Source: Paralvinella palmiformis
Taxonomy: Eukaryota > Annelida > Polychaeta > Terebellida > Alvinellidae
DNA: 64,000 nt
Direction of reading: 5' to 3'
Assembly (NCBI GenBank): GCA_025642065.1
Contig: JAODUP010000008.1
Coordinates: 1,474,605-1,538,604 of the forward strand
In this document: piece by piece, positions 32,294 to 46,236 of the stretch
How the letters are laid out: each line of letters opens with the position of its first letter
How positions within the stretch are numbered: position 1 is the first letter of the stretch
Position numbers and translations under genes: made by a program
Notes under the pieces: model-generated
Seen by the model: the letters and a program-made list of their open reading frames with translations, nothing else
Databases searched by the model: none
What the model was told of the DNA's origin: nothing

Positions 32294-34501
32294 CACTATC
32301 TTTCAAACATACTCTTTTTTCCAGTAATGTTCTAGTTTTATTGTATAAGCTATAACTGAAGTTACATTGTCTAGAAATACGTGATCCGGTGGTCTCCGGA
32401 GAACATTTCATAAAAGCCATTTTGAACGTTCCAGTAGCATCAGGGTTTGAAGAGAATCGGTTAAAACACGTACGTTTGTGGGATGTTTCATTAGTGAGTC
32501 GCCTTTCAGGCCTGATATAGATAGATAGATAGATAGATAGATATTATTCCTAGGCCAAAAGCTGTTAATATTTAAAGATCTATGACACTTTGCGGCATTG
32601 TTCGATCTTACTCAGTAATTATATTCCAAGATTTCTTTAACAGAAGATGGTCAGCCTACAGTGTATTAGTTAGAATGCTGAGCTGGAAATATCCAATCAG
32701 GATTCGACTCGGATCATGATACTTGTGTCTATGGGATATTTCCTTTGGAAATTATCCTTCGGTTACCTAGTTATATATATATCCCAACTAGGTATGACCA
32801 TCACCGAGGCTATATCAATCATCCACTCAGTCACTGACACAATCCTCGGAAGCGATCACCTTGCCAACAAGAAATAATTTTCGGATTGTTACAGGAATTA
32901 TGGCCGATGTAAATACTAGCGTTGAAGAGAAAACCCTTTGACCTCGCCTTTTGTCAAGAAATAAGGACACCATGGGAATGTTTCACTAAAATTTAAATTC
33001 GTCCTTATTTTATATTTAGACCTTACTTTTGTCCTTAAATATCTGACCCAAAACAAGTTACATTGCGTTTCATTAAGAATTTTGTCTTTAAAATTTACCT
33101 TAAAATGCTCTACAATTACTATTTGGATATTCCAAAGTGTTATTTTAAAGTTATTAGCTACTTCTACCTACCATGAGATGTTGTTTTCCTTATTATCCCA
33201 AAGATTCGATTTTCCAGTGGACTTAGAGTTCCAACTCCCGACCTGCTCCTGTTTTGCGTCTCAGTGCTATTATGGTGGATGTCTGTAATAATAGAACCAT
33301 CAATAGACCGATCCAGGTGAAATACGTTGGATCGGTTACGAACTGCGGGCGCTAGGGTTAGAAACAGCTATGGTGCCCGCTGTTAATCAAGAAATGACAA
33401 TTTTTCACTAACGGTAAATACTGGAAATCTTTCAGCAAATTATTTCATATTACACTGAGACTAGTATTTCAGCTGAATGGTTGTGTCTTTTCAAAGGATT
33501 TAACACAATATTTATCAGGATATAACACAATGATTGAGCGGACGGATCGTTCCTCATGAATGACACAGCTAAGCCCTTCGTTATTCATGTTGACTAGTAG
33601 TAGATGTTTTAGCATGGGTTTCAATGGATTAAATAAATGATTTTAAAATTAAACTTTTAGCTGAATGTAAATTGATTTTAATGAAGATTTTTTATATATA
33701 TTTAATGTAGATGTAAAGGGCAATTTGCATGTTTTGGAAATATTATTTTTATTTGTACTTGGGAACCAATAATATATGTATCACCTGTATATTATTAAAT
33801 AAAAATGCTATTACATTACAGTATTAACACCCTGGCATTTACATATAGTAAATATGGGACGAATGTCTGATTCAGAAAATAAAACAATTCACTTTCAATA
33901 CAAGATATCATGCATAAATACAGATGTTACAGTAATAGGAATCACCCATTGAATTATAATCTATGTGATCATTGATTTATCCATTCACATCGTCATGTCA
34001 GATGGCAATGGTTATACCAAAAATAACATTTTAGAATGGAAGTTTGAACTAGACATGCCGGACCATAACAGCCAAGCAAATCCCACTGAACGGATTAGTG
34101 GCATATATCCATTGGATGAAGTCTATACCATTCCTGTTAAATGCAAAATTATGATCTGGAGATCACATACCCTTAATGGACTATAAATAAAATCCAAATA
34201 TAGCTGGTCAATAGCCTATATACAGTTTTTCAGTTAGACATTTATCGGTGACTTCACGCGTAAATCGTCAGGCAACACAGCGATTCTTAGATTTCTAACC
34301 CGAGGATGTAGTGTGAAATTCAGCCGCATGGTGGGGCGAGGGGTGAATGGATCGGTCTATTTAGTTTTGTTCCCAAACAAAATACCTTCATCTTAACACA
34401 CAGACACCAATAAATATAAGTCTATACATTAATATAATAATAAATGTACAAGTCAAATCTACAAATTGTTATTAATTGTTTTCACGACATGTAAGATCAA
34501 C

Positions 34502-34601
34502 AACATTGTTATATTTTGTTTATCGAGATAATAAGTCGATATATCGAGATAATAAGTCCATATAGCGAGATAAAGTTGATATATTGAGATAATAAGTCGA
34601 G
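34502..34601. repeat. Tandem repeat, about 24-bp unit, four copies
   Basis: The unit ATCGAGATAATAAGTCGATA recurs about four times with small changes (for example AGCGAGATAAAGTTGATAT). Confidence 0.75.
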
Positions 34602-36660
34602 AAATAGAAAAATAATATGTTTGCCGGTGGCCCCAATATTCTTCCGTAAAGTTGCTTCTAATATTGGAGTTTATACTTAGGACAAGAACCACTTGTGACT
34701 TGATATGGGGAAGTAAAAATTACACCTATCTTAGACTTAGTTTAACGAATGCCAGAAAACATGCCACAAATCAAGGTTGCCGCCATTTATACAATTAACA
34801 AGAACACTAGATCTCTAGCTGTTGGCAATGAATCGTCTTCACAAAAGGTGAAAAGTCAGTTTGAATATCACGAAATAGATCTACTTATTAAATGATAAAA
34901 TCACATGGCCATCTTCAAAGTCTGTGTTGTGAGCTATAATAATACTGGCTATACATATACTCCTATACTTTTCTAGTCTAGACTTAATTAGTTAGTATAG
35001 TCTATCATAGCAAATTATCAAATTTAAGTTATATGATGTTCAGTATGGCATATATGTGTATGTATTTACATAGATTAAGTAATAATGAGTATGGAACTGT
35101 ACAATTCGTTCGGATAATTGTCAATATATCTTTTCAAGTGACGATGAAAGTAATTAAAATAACAAGTAAAACGCTTGCCCGAGTGAACGATAATATGACA
35201 GCTCTCGACAAAGACATGTTTTTAAACGCTTGCATAATTTATTGTTTAAATTGATAACAACCTTCTCGTCACTATCATCTGGATGCTGCTCTTTGAAAAT
35301 CTCTTAGTTTGAACCACCCCAAAAGAGCGATTTAATTGCTATGAAGAGACAACTGACACTATTGCAGACGACAATGAAACTCATGAGGTCAGAGGTAACC
35401 GTTTTTACTATTTAGTGCACAGATCAATAAATTATCTTAGAAAATGTCTGAAATTAAAGGGGAACTTTGCTCTATTTTCATAAAAATAAATGACGGTTTT
35501 CTTTACACTATATTGTCAATCATTAAATAAAAGTTAATATTAACATATTTATGTATAAAAACCGCTGCGTTCTAATATAGTTTTCATGCATGGAAAACGG
35601 TCTGATATTCTGCGGCAACTGAGCTCGAAATTGGCGCCATTTATTTTCTCGACCTTGACCTTGCCTTGTGACGTCTCCAGTGCTTAGCTCTGTGAATCAT
35701 CTCATATATCCTGGTATGTTTTAAGCAACAGAAAAACCATCAAAATGCTGACTTGTTGCGAACCAATTTAAGGACGAAAAAACTGATCCTTAATTGTAGG
35801 AGTGTTTTTGTTTACAGAGAAACGATTTTAGGAAATTGTCCTAGAAAACTAAGGACGACATTAAGATAAGGACATAAGCGATTAAATCGCTTAAATCTTT
35901 ATTATATGCCATTACATCATATATGCCATGTTTGATTCGTCACGAATTTGTTAAAGGAAACTCTTGCTAAACGGATCAGTAAACTGGTTACTATGTTTTT
36001 CAAACATGACTATATACCTGATAAATAATTAGTTCATTAATAAGGGTAGTCGATCGATTAATTGTGTAAACAATAAGCTATCAGCTACCTCGTACTAAAC
36101 ATATGTGAGAATGTGAATAGAATACAATTTACAAACAATTAATTGTTCTGTTCTAAAATAAACCATTTGACAATATAGTGTACATGTTCAGTTAAGAAAA
36201 CTACAAATAACAACAGTTTAATAAATATAAATGTATTTTGTTGTCTTTTAAATTGTAGAACGGTACTTTTTACGGAAATCTTTCCATCATAACAATGCAG
36301 AGTGTGATTATTTCACCTTATTATCTGTTAAGTGTCTGGGTATTTGGTATAAACACTAAATTCTGTAGCAATCACATATACACGTGTTACAGCCACATCC
36401 TGCGGTTCAGAACATTATTACATATATTACAGTGCTAAAAACGATGCGTATTGAGGTTAAGATTCTATTTCAAATTACCATCATCAATAGTGATCCCAAT
36501 TATAATTTAGGGCCATCTGTAGAGGCAATTGAACACTAATTAATATATAGAGATAATTATGTTTGTTTTATGACATATACCAAGATAATATATTAAAGAA
36601 ATATATTATGTTGCAAGCCCAAGCAATTTGTGGCGCAATAAGATACATCGATAGGTATGA

Positions 36661-36661
36661 T

Positions 36662-36704
<43 letters not shown>
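36661..36704. repeat. (CA)n microsatellite
   Basis: Perfect dinucleotide run of about 21 units. Confidence 0.95.
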
Positions 36705-36705
<1 letters not shown>

Positions 36706-37561
36706 GAGCGTAGGCAATTCACATCGGGGTTGAATATCTGAAAGAAAAACTCTTATAAATTATTTATGTTAAAGACTATAACACAGATTAAAGTATGGAG
36801 TGAACGAAATGAATGATTAAGTGTTTTCAAGGATGCTCCACGAGGCTCAGTAATTGGGGAATACGAATACACTGTTTCCTATAATGACCCCTTCTTCTTA
36901 ATTAAATATATTATAAACTATTCCATTATGCTGATAACAGTACAATTTCGTGTATATAGGTGAGGACTTCCGTATGTACTGGTTTGATAATAATATACGA
37001 ATCCGAGTGAATTCCAGTGAATTATCTTTGCCAAATACGATTTTCGTTGAGATAACCAGTAGTCAACATCACTTTACTATAATTTGTTTAAATGTTGGCT
37101 CAATATTAACTTTTGAAACGTTTATCAGAGATATGTAAAAAAGCTGATTATAGATTAAACGTATGAGCAACAAATTGCTATTTTATTCCTTTAGTATACT
37201 TAACTATTATTCTGTTGTGTGGTAATTTCTGGTATAACAAAACATTTGAGAAACCCAAATAATAATTTTACATTTTATTTTCAATGTTTCAGTCATTATT
37301 CTGTAATCTACGTCAGAAATTAAGAATTCAATGAGATTGAATGTTGAAAAAGTGTTGAAATGTTCAATAAAGATTTTGTTAAAGCTTAACATGTATGATT
37401 AAATATACTTTATAAACTAGCATTTTTACATGTCGGTTAATAGGTCTATTTAAGCTGTTGTAGAAAAATCGTCGTTTTTGACAATGCACTTTTTACTCAA
37501 ATAGGTTTGAAGAGGTTGATTTATTCACACATCTACATATAAGAGCTTATATATTAAACAT

Positions 37562-37617
37562 TATCTATCGATCTATCTATCTATCTATCTATCTATCTGT
37601 CTGTCTGTCTGTCTGTC

Positions 37618-37664
<47 letters not shown>

Positions 37665-37668
37665 GCTA

Positions 37669-37704
<36 letters not shown>

Positions 37705-37748
37705 ATATATATATATATTATATATCAATATCTATCTACATATCTATC

Positions 37749-37801
<53 letters not shown>
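37562..37801. repeat. Compound (CTAT)n-(CTGT)n-(CTAT)n-(AT)n microsatellite
   Basis: About 240 bp: CTAT units, then about 25 CTGT units, CTAT again and finally a long AT run. The switch from CTAT to CTGT and back implies a point mutation spread by slippage. Confidence 0.95.
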
Positions 37802-37804
<3 letters not shown>

Positions 37805-38341
37805 CAGGCTGAACTGAAAATACTGCAGGCTGAACTGAAGAAGAGGCGAGCGACAAGGGGAGTTAATTTGGTGGTCAGAAGAAATCAAATAACCAAATTA
37901 CGTCAATCAGGATTACAGGAACGGATCATACAACAACAACAACAGAACAATCACCTCGTGATGCTGGCAAAGTCACAGATGGCGGATCCGTACCTGAAGA
38001 CGGCGTGTCTGGTAACAATACCACTACAGAAGATGCCACTGGTTGCGCAATTAGTGGGGAAACTGTCGTTGTTTTTACCAACCCACAACCATAAAATAGA
38101 CAGCAGAGTACACAATATGAAATAAAACACATTTACATTATATACAAGTTAACAATAATGCATATCCCATTCGACATCTGAGGGGCAAAGTGAGAAAATG
38201 CTCTGTCGCCAGCCAATTTTAATCTGGTACGAGGAACAGTCAGCAGAGATGATTCAAACGATCTTAGTTAGCGTTGGCGTTTATATCTGTCCAATAGTAG
38301 TGTTAGATAGTCCGTTGCCAAGTTGTTGAGGGCTTTAAATG

Positions 38342-38793
38342 TTAGAAGGAGAACCGTAAATATAATCCAGTGATGGGGCTAATGTGGTCTCTCTTTCTAG
38401 TTTTAGTTACAAGTCGAGCTGCCATATTTTGTACTCGTTGGAGCTTGACTAAATGCGTTTCTGTTATGCTAAGTAGCAGGGCCTTGCGGTAGTCCAGCCG
38501 GCTACTGATAAAAATATGTACAAGTGTGATGGCAGACTCTTTGTAAGACAATTTCGGATGGATGAACTATTGTGGAGATGGAAATAAGCAGCCTTACAAA
38601 TGTGCTTAACAAAGTCGTCCATGGTGAGTGATTGGTCAAACATAGCTCCAAGATTGCGTACTGTTAGTATCGGAGCAATGGGAGCTCCTCCAACCACGAC
38701 CTGTGTTAGAGAGTGAATGGATCTGTGTAATTTGGATGTCAGTATGAGGACCTCAGTTTTATCATCATTTAGTTTTAGCTTGTTTTCGACCAT
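38342..38793 (-). pseudogene. CR1/L2-type LINE reverse transcriptase C-terminal fragment
   Basis: On minus: MVENKLKLNDDKTEVLILTS, then VRNLGAMFDQSLTMDDFVKH and ICKAAYFHLHNSSSIRNCLT. After a frame change near 38545 come HIFISSRLDYRKALLLSI and KLQRVQNMAARLV. This is the classic C-terminal end of CR1/L2 reverse transcriptases (W-x-x-x-N-K-L-x-L-N-x-x-K-T, R-N-L-G, S-R-L-D-Y, Q-x-x-Q-N). It is 5'-truncated. Confidence 0.8.
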
Positions 38794-38865
38794 CCAGATG
38801 CGTACATCACTAATATGTATCTACAGTTTTCAACCAAACCAAATGTCTGCCTTAACGCAGGTAAG

Positions 38866-40765
38866 CTGACTAGATACCCATTGAGGATGTCATACACTAA
38901 TGGTGATACACTGGCAAACAAAATGAACGAACTACATTTTCTGACAGTACAATACCGTTTAGACAATATTCTGGTTACGGAGATTAAACCAAAATACTCT
39001 GTGGACTCTGTGTGTAAGCAGTTTCAGCGGGAAGAATATTAAGTCTATATCAATATAGAAGGAGAAGAACGCAGAGGGACAGCCACCTACACACCCGATA
39101 TTATTGACCCATTGGTCACTGAGGTCAAATTAAGCGAAACTGAGAGTTTATGATCAGCTGCTACTGGGATGTATTCACAGGAGTCCCCCAAGTTAACTGC
39201 CAAATAATGCAAAATTATGTAATCTTCTCCAGATGGCTCAAGACAATAGCTAATCGTATATTTTTTGGGAGGGGATTTCAATTAACCCGTGATTCATTGG
39301 ACCATATGAATGTAGAAGAATCTTGATTATTTTTTGTAACTATATTTGAAGAAGCATCCATCAGTTTATACCAACATCTAAACCATCCAAGGACAGAAGG
39401 ATGAAACTATGAATGAACCGGAAAGACATACGAATGCACAAGAGGAAGTGCAAAGTACGGAGGCTGACCACTTCGAAGCCTCTCAAGTCAAGAACGATCT
39501 TTCCAAACTAACACGTCAACTGTTTAAAACAATTGAGAAAGATCTGCTGATCCGGAATATACAGTCTGACTCTAAAGCTTTTTTTGAGATGTTGCAACTC
39601 CAAGCTGAAGAATAAACCCATGTTGGGTGGTATTAAAGCTAATGACAGCATCCCGAATCAATGCAACTTGATATGGCTGATATCCTGAACACATATTTTG
39701 CCATTGTATTTACCCCTGAGAATGTGGAAGATATGACGTCACTAGAATTATGACGGTCCCCCACTCTCTGATATAAACACAACAGCAGAAATGGTTAAGA
39801 AAAAGCTGACTTGCTTGTAGTTCGGGGAGTATCCCCAGGCTGTCGCTTGTTTGGCACAGCCTCTAAAAAAAGGTGACCAAGCTTATTCCCAATAAATAAC
39901 CTGGACTAGATAAAATTCACCAAAGAGTCATAAATGAAGTAGCTGATGTCATTTCGCGGACTGAAATGCTGGACTGCGACACATTCGATCCAGTGAACCT
40001 CGATTCCCGGAAGGCGTTTGATTCTATACCGCATCAGAGGTTTCTTTGCTGAGATATCAGGAATCAACGGCAAAGTCATAGTCTGGATATAAGCGTTTCT
40101 GAGCGACCGAAAGCAACGTGTAGTGCGAACAACTGTCTCTCAGCATGACTGGAGATACTCGGCGGTATTCCACATGGGAGCGTCCTCGGACACATACTGT
40201 TCCTAATTTGTATCAACTACCTACCCGATTTCGTTGAATGGTCTGAGAAGTGGTAAGTGCAGTTCAATGCCAACGATTAAGGGCAATGTCCTCCATCTCT
40301 GGCGGAATAATAAGTGAGAATTTTTTAGGCTAGGAGATATTGAATTGCAATCCAATTAATGTAGTGGAAAATGACCTTGGTGTTTATGTTGATGAGAAGC
40401 TGAAATTCTGACGGCACATATAATTTGTTGTGAACGAAGACAATAGGATGTTATGGCTCAGCAAGAGAACGTTCTCATGTCTAGGTGAAGACACTGTATC
40501 TAGGCTGTATAAGGCACTAGTCAAGGCTCACCTGGAATATCGCCACATCATCTGCCGTCTCCACTATCAGATGGACAAACTGGTAGTGGAAAAGGTTTAG
40601 CGTCGAACAACGAATTAATCCCACACCCGAAACATCTGTCCCGTGAAAAACGTCTAGACTTCCATCACTCCTATTTAGAAGACGGCAATTCTACTAGAAC
40701 ACAAACGAGGTAGACAGGTTCGACCCAAGAGCGTTCTTCAACTGAACAGATGACCAGCAAATCAG
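38866..40765 (+). pseudogene. Decayed LINE with endonuclease and reverse transcriptase traces
   Basis: The + strand shows endonuclease-like YTNGDTLANKMNELHFLTVQ and ILVTEIKPKYS (38893-38990), and a GGDFN motif near 39270, as in apurinic endonuclease domains. Next come EKDLLIRNIQSDSKAFFEML (39536-39595), LDSRKAFDSIPHQRF (about 40003-40045), DLGVYVDEKLKF (about 40374-40410) and SRLYKALVKAHLEYRH (about 40499-40545). This order fits a CR1-like element on +. The Y/F-A-D-D catalytic region near 40262 reads FNAND, so it is altered. Many stops; inactive. Confidence 0.75.
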
Positions 40766-41517
40766 AGTAAAAAAATCATATACTGTACCTTGTTTAGATA
40801 TCAATCATTGTGTTGTTATCATTATATTTAATCCCACATTAACTTGAAGGAAAAAAAACAGTCAATTTATCACCCATTTCAATGAACAATTTTTTAGATC
40901 ATGGTCAGAGATAGTTCAAGAGGCGTTGTCGACAAGTACTGGAAAGATGACATGTACACGATACCATACACTGTATGATAAGAATACCTTCCTCTATAAT
41001 GTACATATAGTCAAGACAGGAATATCTGACAGGCACCTGCCTTTTATTCCGTACTATGACATCCATGTATAATATATTAATATAATCTTCAAACAGTTAA
41101 GAAGTAAGATATTTGGGTCATATTTTCCCAGATATCTAGCTAAAATGCTGCGTTTGGCTTAGCATTTTCAAATGCAATAAATCTGAATGATGATAGTTCA
41201 AAATAATGTTTTTTTAGTTAATATTCTATTTAGAGTTCATTTTGGGTCGATATTATTATGGTACGAATTAGCGAAATGTTAAGCTTATATAGTAAATAGT
41301 TTAACCAAGATGTTTTTCTTTGATGTTTCCAGATTTGGGGAAATGGAAAATATCTGTCTATGGTGATTTAAGCAGTTTAAAATATACACAGTACGTAAAC
41401 TATATGAATAAGAAGTTTTGAATTTAAATTGTTAGCATGGCTCATATTCAGCAAACTGTTATAGAGCAATTCTTGTATATGTAGTCTACAACATCAACAT
41501 AATTGAAACAAAAGTCA

Positions 41518-41569
41518 CGATAATAGGGTAACTAACTATATAATAATGTTTTTATTTACCCTATTATCG
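41518..41569. other. Perfect 14-bp hairpin, 24-nt loop
   Basis: CGATAATAGGGTAA at 41518-41531 is inverted at 41556-41569 (TTACCCTATTATCG). Role unknown. Confidence 0.6.
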
Positions 41570-41990
41570 CGTCTTTATGTCGCGTTCTCAGGGCCTGGTA
41601 TGCATTTCGTAAGGCGAATATTCGGTTTGACTTGGAGTGTTCGTAACAACCATTAGAAAACACTTCTGTGCGTGGTACAGTCGTACTTGACTACTCAGCT
41701 CTACTGCGATTACAGATTATTTATTATTTTGGTGACAGCCAGACTATGAAGCTGATGAATATGAATATATACTGGTAAATTACAAGCTTTAAATTACACA
41801 ATACTGTAGTCTCAAAATTCGCATAACATGATAGCCAGAGTTTTTTAAGATATGTTTTGAACATGCAACTAATGCAGAAACTTCTCTCTATAATAAGAAA
41901 AATCAGATTTGTTTAGATTTTTTTAAATCTTAATTTTCTTACAACCCTGAATATTGTATTTAGATGCATCCCACATGTTGTGTAATTCCA

Positions 41991-42416
41991 GTGTTACCTA
42001 ACTGCTAATTCTACACAATCCTATGTATATTTCATACTGCAATTGAGTGTAACAAGTGCTGAAAATATTCCAGACCAGACAAACATACTATATATTAATG
42101 AATTAGCTACTCTCCTTACTTTGATACACTTTTATTTGCCTTCCCTGGATAATAGCAAGTTTAAAAGTCATCCTGTATCACTTTATAGATATGTTAAAAA
42201 TGACTAATCCAATGTTACCTAACTGCTAATTCTACACAATTCTATGTGTATTTCATACTGCAATTGAGTGTAACAAGTGCTGAAAATATTCCAGACAAAC
42301 ATACTAGATATTAATGAATTAGCTACTCTCCATACTTTGATACACTTTTATTTGCCTTCCATGGATAATAGCAAGTTTAAAAGTCATCCTGTATCACTTT
42401 ATAGATATGTTAAAAA
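41991..42416. repeat. Tandem duplication, about 215-bp unit
   Basis: 41991-42203 is repeated at 42211-42416 with very few differences. A 7-nt deletion (CAGACCAGACA against CAGACA) and single changes are visible. It starts TGTTACCTAACTGCTAATTC and ends CACTTTATAGATATGTTAAA. Confidence 0.9.
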
Positions 42417-44265
42417 TTATTATTATATTTAATCCCACGTTAACATGAAAGAAATTAAATACCAGTCAATTTATCACCCATTTCACTGAATAATTTGTTT
42501 AAAGAGGGTTGTAGCATGACTGTTCTCAGCTAATTTTTTATTAATCTTTTCATACTTAATTCTTCCCTATGAGTGATAGGGTATGGAAATAATAACAACC
42601 ACCTGAGTGATAGATAACAATGGAGATAAGTTGTCATGTGTTATCAAGGTTCTACAATCACTGATTAAGAAACAAGAGTTCAATTCTTTAGTTATGACAA
42701 TCCATTTTAGACTGATAACAAGTAAATTTATTATCATCTCCGCAAGACACTTATTTTTCTAGAAGGTGATGAGTGATGTCAGAAATTTCCCGGTAAAACA
42801 CCAGAGTTTTCTTGTTCCAGTTTTGTCTTCAGCATGAAGCTGATAACTCTTGATGTACACAAATAAACAGCTGATTCTAGATTATGTTTGAGCCTCAATT
42901 GTGATCTGTTCTATATTTAAAAGCATAACAGTTAACAATAAGGATAGCTATTTTCTTTCTATGCCAGCAAGTTATATGCCCAGATCTGTAAATTACTATT
43001 AGTTACATTCAGTTTCATAATCACCAAAAAAGGATATTATTATTAAGCAGGCATTTCACTAGATGCACCAAAGCAACTTAATTTTTATCAAGTTTTCTTG
43101 GAAGCAATTGATGATTTCGCTACTGATAGATTAGGACTGTTTATTATTGGGTAAGTTTAGTTGTGACTCTGATTATGAAAACAAACCCATGTGCATGGTG
43201 ATTAAAATAAACACACAGCCTCCAAATAAACCAATCATATAATTTTATGATAAATTTTGCCATGGCACAAGCTGGTGTCATCTATTTTTTTATCGTGTCA
43301 GTAATAAACCAGCCAGCTATTAAACATTATCGAGTAATAGCATGATCACCACACCAGGTAAGCAGAAGCTAGCTATATTATGACCAATAACTAATAAAAA
43401 GAACATTTATTTGAATCACTCTTACCTAAAAAAAATGCCAGCTTTGTACATTTGGCAGCTGCCAATCTTTGGACTTTAAAAAATTCTATCTTGCCTTGGC
43501 ATTTCTAGCTTATAAGTAAAGAGATAGCCAATTAACACACTACTGGCCTTGCTCCATGCTTACACAATAGGACTCCACCTGTGATACTGCCTCGGGGTGT
43601 TGAGAATTGTTCTCTTGACGGAAATCATATATTACCCCAAAATGTCAAGAAATGCGTGCATTTTTAATTGACATGGTCAATGAATCAGTGGGATTTATGG
43701 GAAGGATACAGGCACAAGCCTGGTGAGGCAGCCATGGAGTTTTATTGCCGTGGACATCATCCACATTTTGAGGCATTTGCTATCAGTCCTGTTGTAAAAG
43801 TTTAACTCTGAGATTCATACAACAATCCTTAGCATACATGTTTAATATCATAATCAACATAACCACCCTGCATTATTTATAATTATCATCAGAAGCCAGA
43901 TTATATTATATCATAAAATCTTGGTTTGCATATATTATATATCCTCTCATTGGTTGAAAAACATGTAATCAATGCTAGTTGTTCAGTTCCAAGGTGGATA
44001 TTGGACTTTAACTATATCTCTGGTGTTAAACTGATTTTCAGGTATATTTCATCAAAGTACACAAATAACAGTATATTGTTATAACTACAAATACAACTAC
44101 AGCTAATTCAAGTGTTGTGCATACACTGAGACACAGAATGAGAGACTGAGATTGATTTAACTCCCATTTTGCCCCACCTTAAACCTGATATATTTTTTAT
44201 TGATGCCATGCATGAAATTAACGATATGTAACTCCTATTTTGGTGGCTTACTGGATCAAATTTAA

Positions 44266-44937
44266 GGAATAATTCACTCTCATATAATAAGACTTAAATA
44301 CATAATGCTTATAAAATAATAATAATAATGACCTATATCTGATATCATAGATATAAGGAAATAATCCAGATTACTTGAGGACTGCCATTATAGCATTATA
44401 TGCCAGATTGTACGGTGGGATGGATAAAAATCACCTGCTCCAACGTTAACTGGCACAAGGGTCATGTAGCCATCTTGATCGAGATCAGGTCGGGTCACAG
44501 ATGCTCTGGCTTAGCCGTCCTCTTGACCTCTTACCTGTTCCCATTCTCTTCCTACTAACTGATGCAGTCATCGATTCATTTACATAAATCTGACAACTCG
44601 GTTGATGCTTTGCTTCATGTCATGTTATGAGAGTACAAAAACAATCTTCATAAAGAATCTCACTTTTTAGTTTGGACCAACTATACTGTGGTATTTGTTA
44701 ATACTGTAATAACTGAATCCTACCAACAGCTTATGTACAATCACATCAAACTTTAGGATCATCCGGTTTTTGTCTGGCCTCAAACTAGTGGTGGTGCCCA
44801 CAGATGAGTTATAGTTGGTTGACCAGCCCTTTGAATTGGATTATTCAATGTGTAGTTGATTGTGTTCATATTTTGACATCATTTATAACTTGTGTGAGTA
44901 TATTTGTGAAAATTTGAAATGAAGGTGAATTGTTCCT
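44266..44937. mobile_element. TTAA-flanked non-autonomous transposon, copy 2
   Basis: Same orientation and order as the copy at 10335-11074. Ends GGAATAATTCACTCT and GTGAATTGTTCCT lie between TTAA at 44262-44265 and 44938-44941. Shared interior blocks include GGATCATCCGG, TCATATTTTGACATCATTTA and GGTCACA. Diverged by many substitutions and small indels. Confidence 0.75.
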
Positions 44938-45366
44938 TTAACACAAGATCAATGGAGCACAATACATTAATTAGTTTAGGCCACTAACAAAACGAATCTG
45001 TACATTATTGTAGTTTTATAAGAACTAATAGTTTCTACCAATGGTAGAAAGGGTTCATTTGTATGTACTTTTTTTATTATGACATGCTGTATTTGATCAA
45101 AAAGAGTATTTTAAAATTTCACCTCGTTCCAATTTTTCAGGTATATTCAAGTTTCAGTGTATCCCATTCACTAAATACATGTGTTGCCCCACATATATAC
45201 ATATATCTCCAGGGCAAGACATTTATTTCTAAGCACTATTTATCATGTAGGAAAAGTGGTCTCAAATTCATTTGTCCGAATAAATAGCAAATGTTTTAAA
45301 GTCAATAATCTTGTAATTTACAAGCAAGGAACTTTTAAGGAATATGTCTTATTTATTGCTGTGGAG

Positions 45367-45551
45367 GGGTGCCTCTATGGTCTAACTGGTAGTGCATTAG
45401 AACACAGATCACTAGCACCTGAGTTTGAATCTCAGTGTGGGCATATCTAAAGGGTGTTTCATCTTAGACTTTGCCTCATTACCTTTGGAAGTCACTCGCC
45501 CAATTTAGCCTTCCATGTGCACTAAAGTGACCGTAAAACATCAATCATCAC
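45367..45551 (+). mobile_element. SINE family 1, plus-strand copy
   Basis: Head GGGGTGCCTCTATGGTCTAA, B box GAGTTTGAATCTCAGTGTGG, body CATATCTAAAGGGTGTTTC and tail AAAACATCAATCATCA. Short duplicates TTGCTGTG at 45356-45363 and 45552-45559 may be the target-site duplication. Confidence 0.8.
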
Positions 45552-46236
45552 TTGCTGTGCATTTATACACACTGTCTAGTTCATGTATACTTCAGTATTT
45601 AATTCCAATGCAATAAATGTTTTTACCATCTGATAATATACGTGTATACTGTTTTTACAAATTTCAAAGTCTTTATGGAGATGGGAAACCCTTTTGAGAT
45701 TCAGTTTTTTATCAGTGTCCTGCCAAAAAACGTTTTAATGCTTTATTTCTTGAAGTGACATTGCCTGAGGCAGTAAGTCACTCTCGTAACATGCACCTTT
45801 TTCCATTACATTATCATGTGTTTGTCAGGTTGTTTATATTTGTAGACAACATGTTAAACACATATCAAGGCCACCCGTAAATGATAATCGCTGAAAAGTA
45901 ATTCATAGATGTACACGTCACGAATACATTGTCAAATGGAAGAATCGTTTGAATTATTAAGAGAAATATCTATGCCATCATTGTTATGTATATTGCCCTC
46001 GATGTATGTTGATGTAAAATACTAGATTTAGTTATTTATGGATCTGGAAGGTCCTCATATGAAATGTACATATATTTGTCTGTCAATTGGCATACTTATA
46101 AAAATAGAGTACTGCACAATCAAGACCAATGTATAATCTGGGAACAAGTATTTGATTACCATAGCCTGAGTATATTATGGTGTATTTATGATTAAAATTG
46201 TGTTTTAGATAATTAGAGTGTATTCTGGGAAAATTC

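Larger units (their letters stand above)
31741..37560. other. Intergenic; microsatellites and scattered repeat debris, no gene seen
   Basis: AT-rich. It holds (AT)n at 32255-32291, (GATA)n at 32517-32542, a tRNA-like scrap at about 32650-32710 (B-box-like GGATTCGACTCGG), a 24-bp tandem repeat at 34502-34601 and (CA)n at 36661-36704. Short ORFs here (for example 33965-34186 and 35033-35254) show no motif and AT-driven composition. Confidence 0.55.
40766..44265. other. Intergenic; local duplications, no gene seen
   Basis: AT-rich. It contains the 215-bp tandem duplication at 41991-42416. An about 80-bp piece (TATTTAATCCCACRTTAAC to GTCAATTTATCACCCATTTC) is present at 40825-40905 and again at 42425-42500. 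A 14-bp perfect hairpin lies at 41518-41569. Nothing coding was recognised. Confidence 0.5.

Noticed and set aside
37562..37801. Repeat array that could suggest a CRISPR-like structure
   Set aside because: Units are simple 4-bp and 2-bp repeats without unique spacers in animal nuclear DNA; it is a microsatellite.
37802..38125. 107-codon + ORF right after the AT run
   Set aside because: Gln-rich and basic with no recognised domain; it begins in the microsatellite edge. No splice or homology support.
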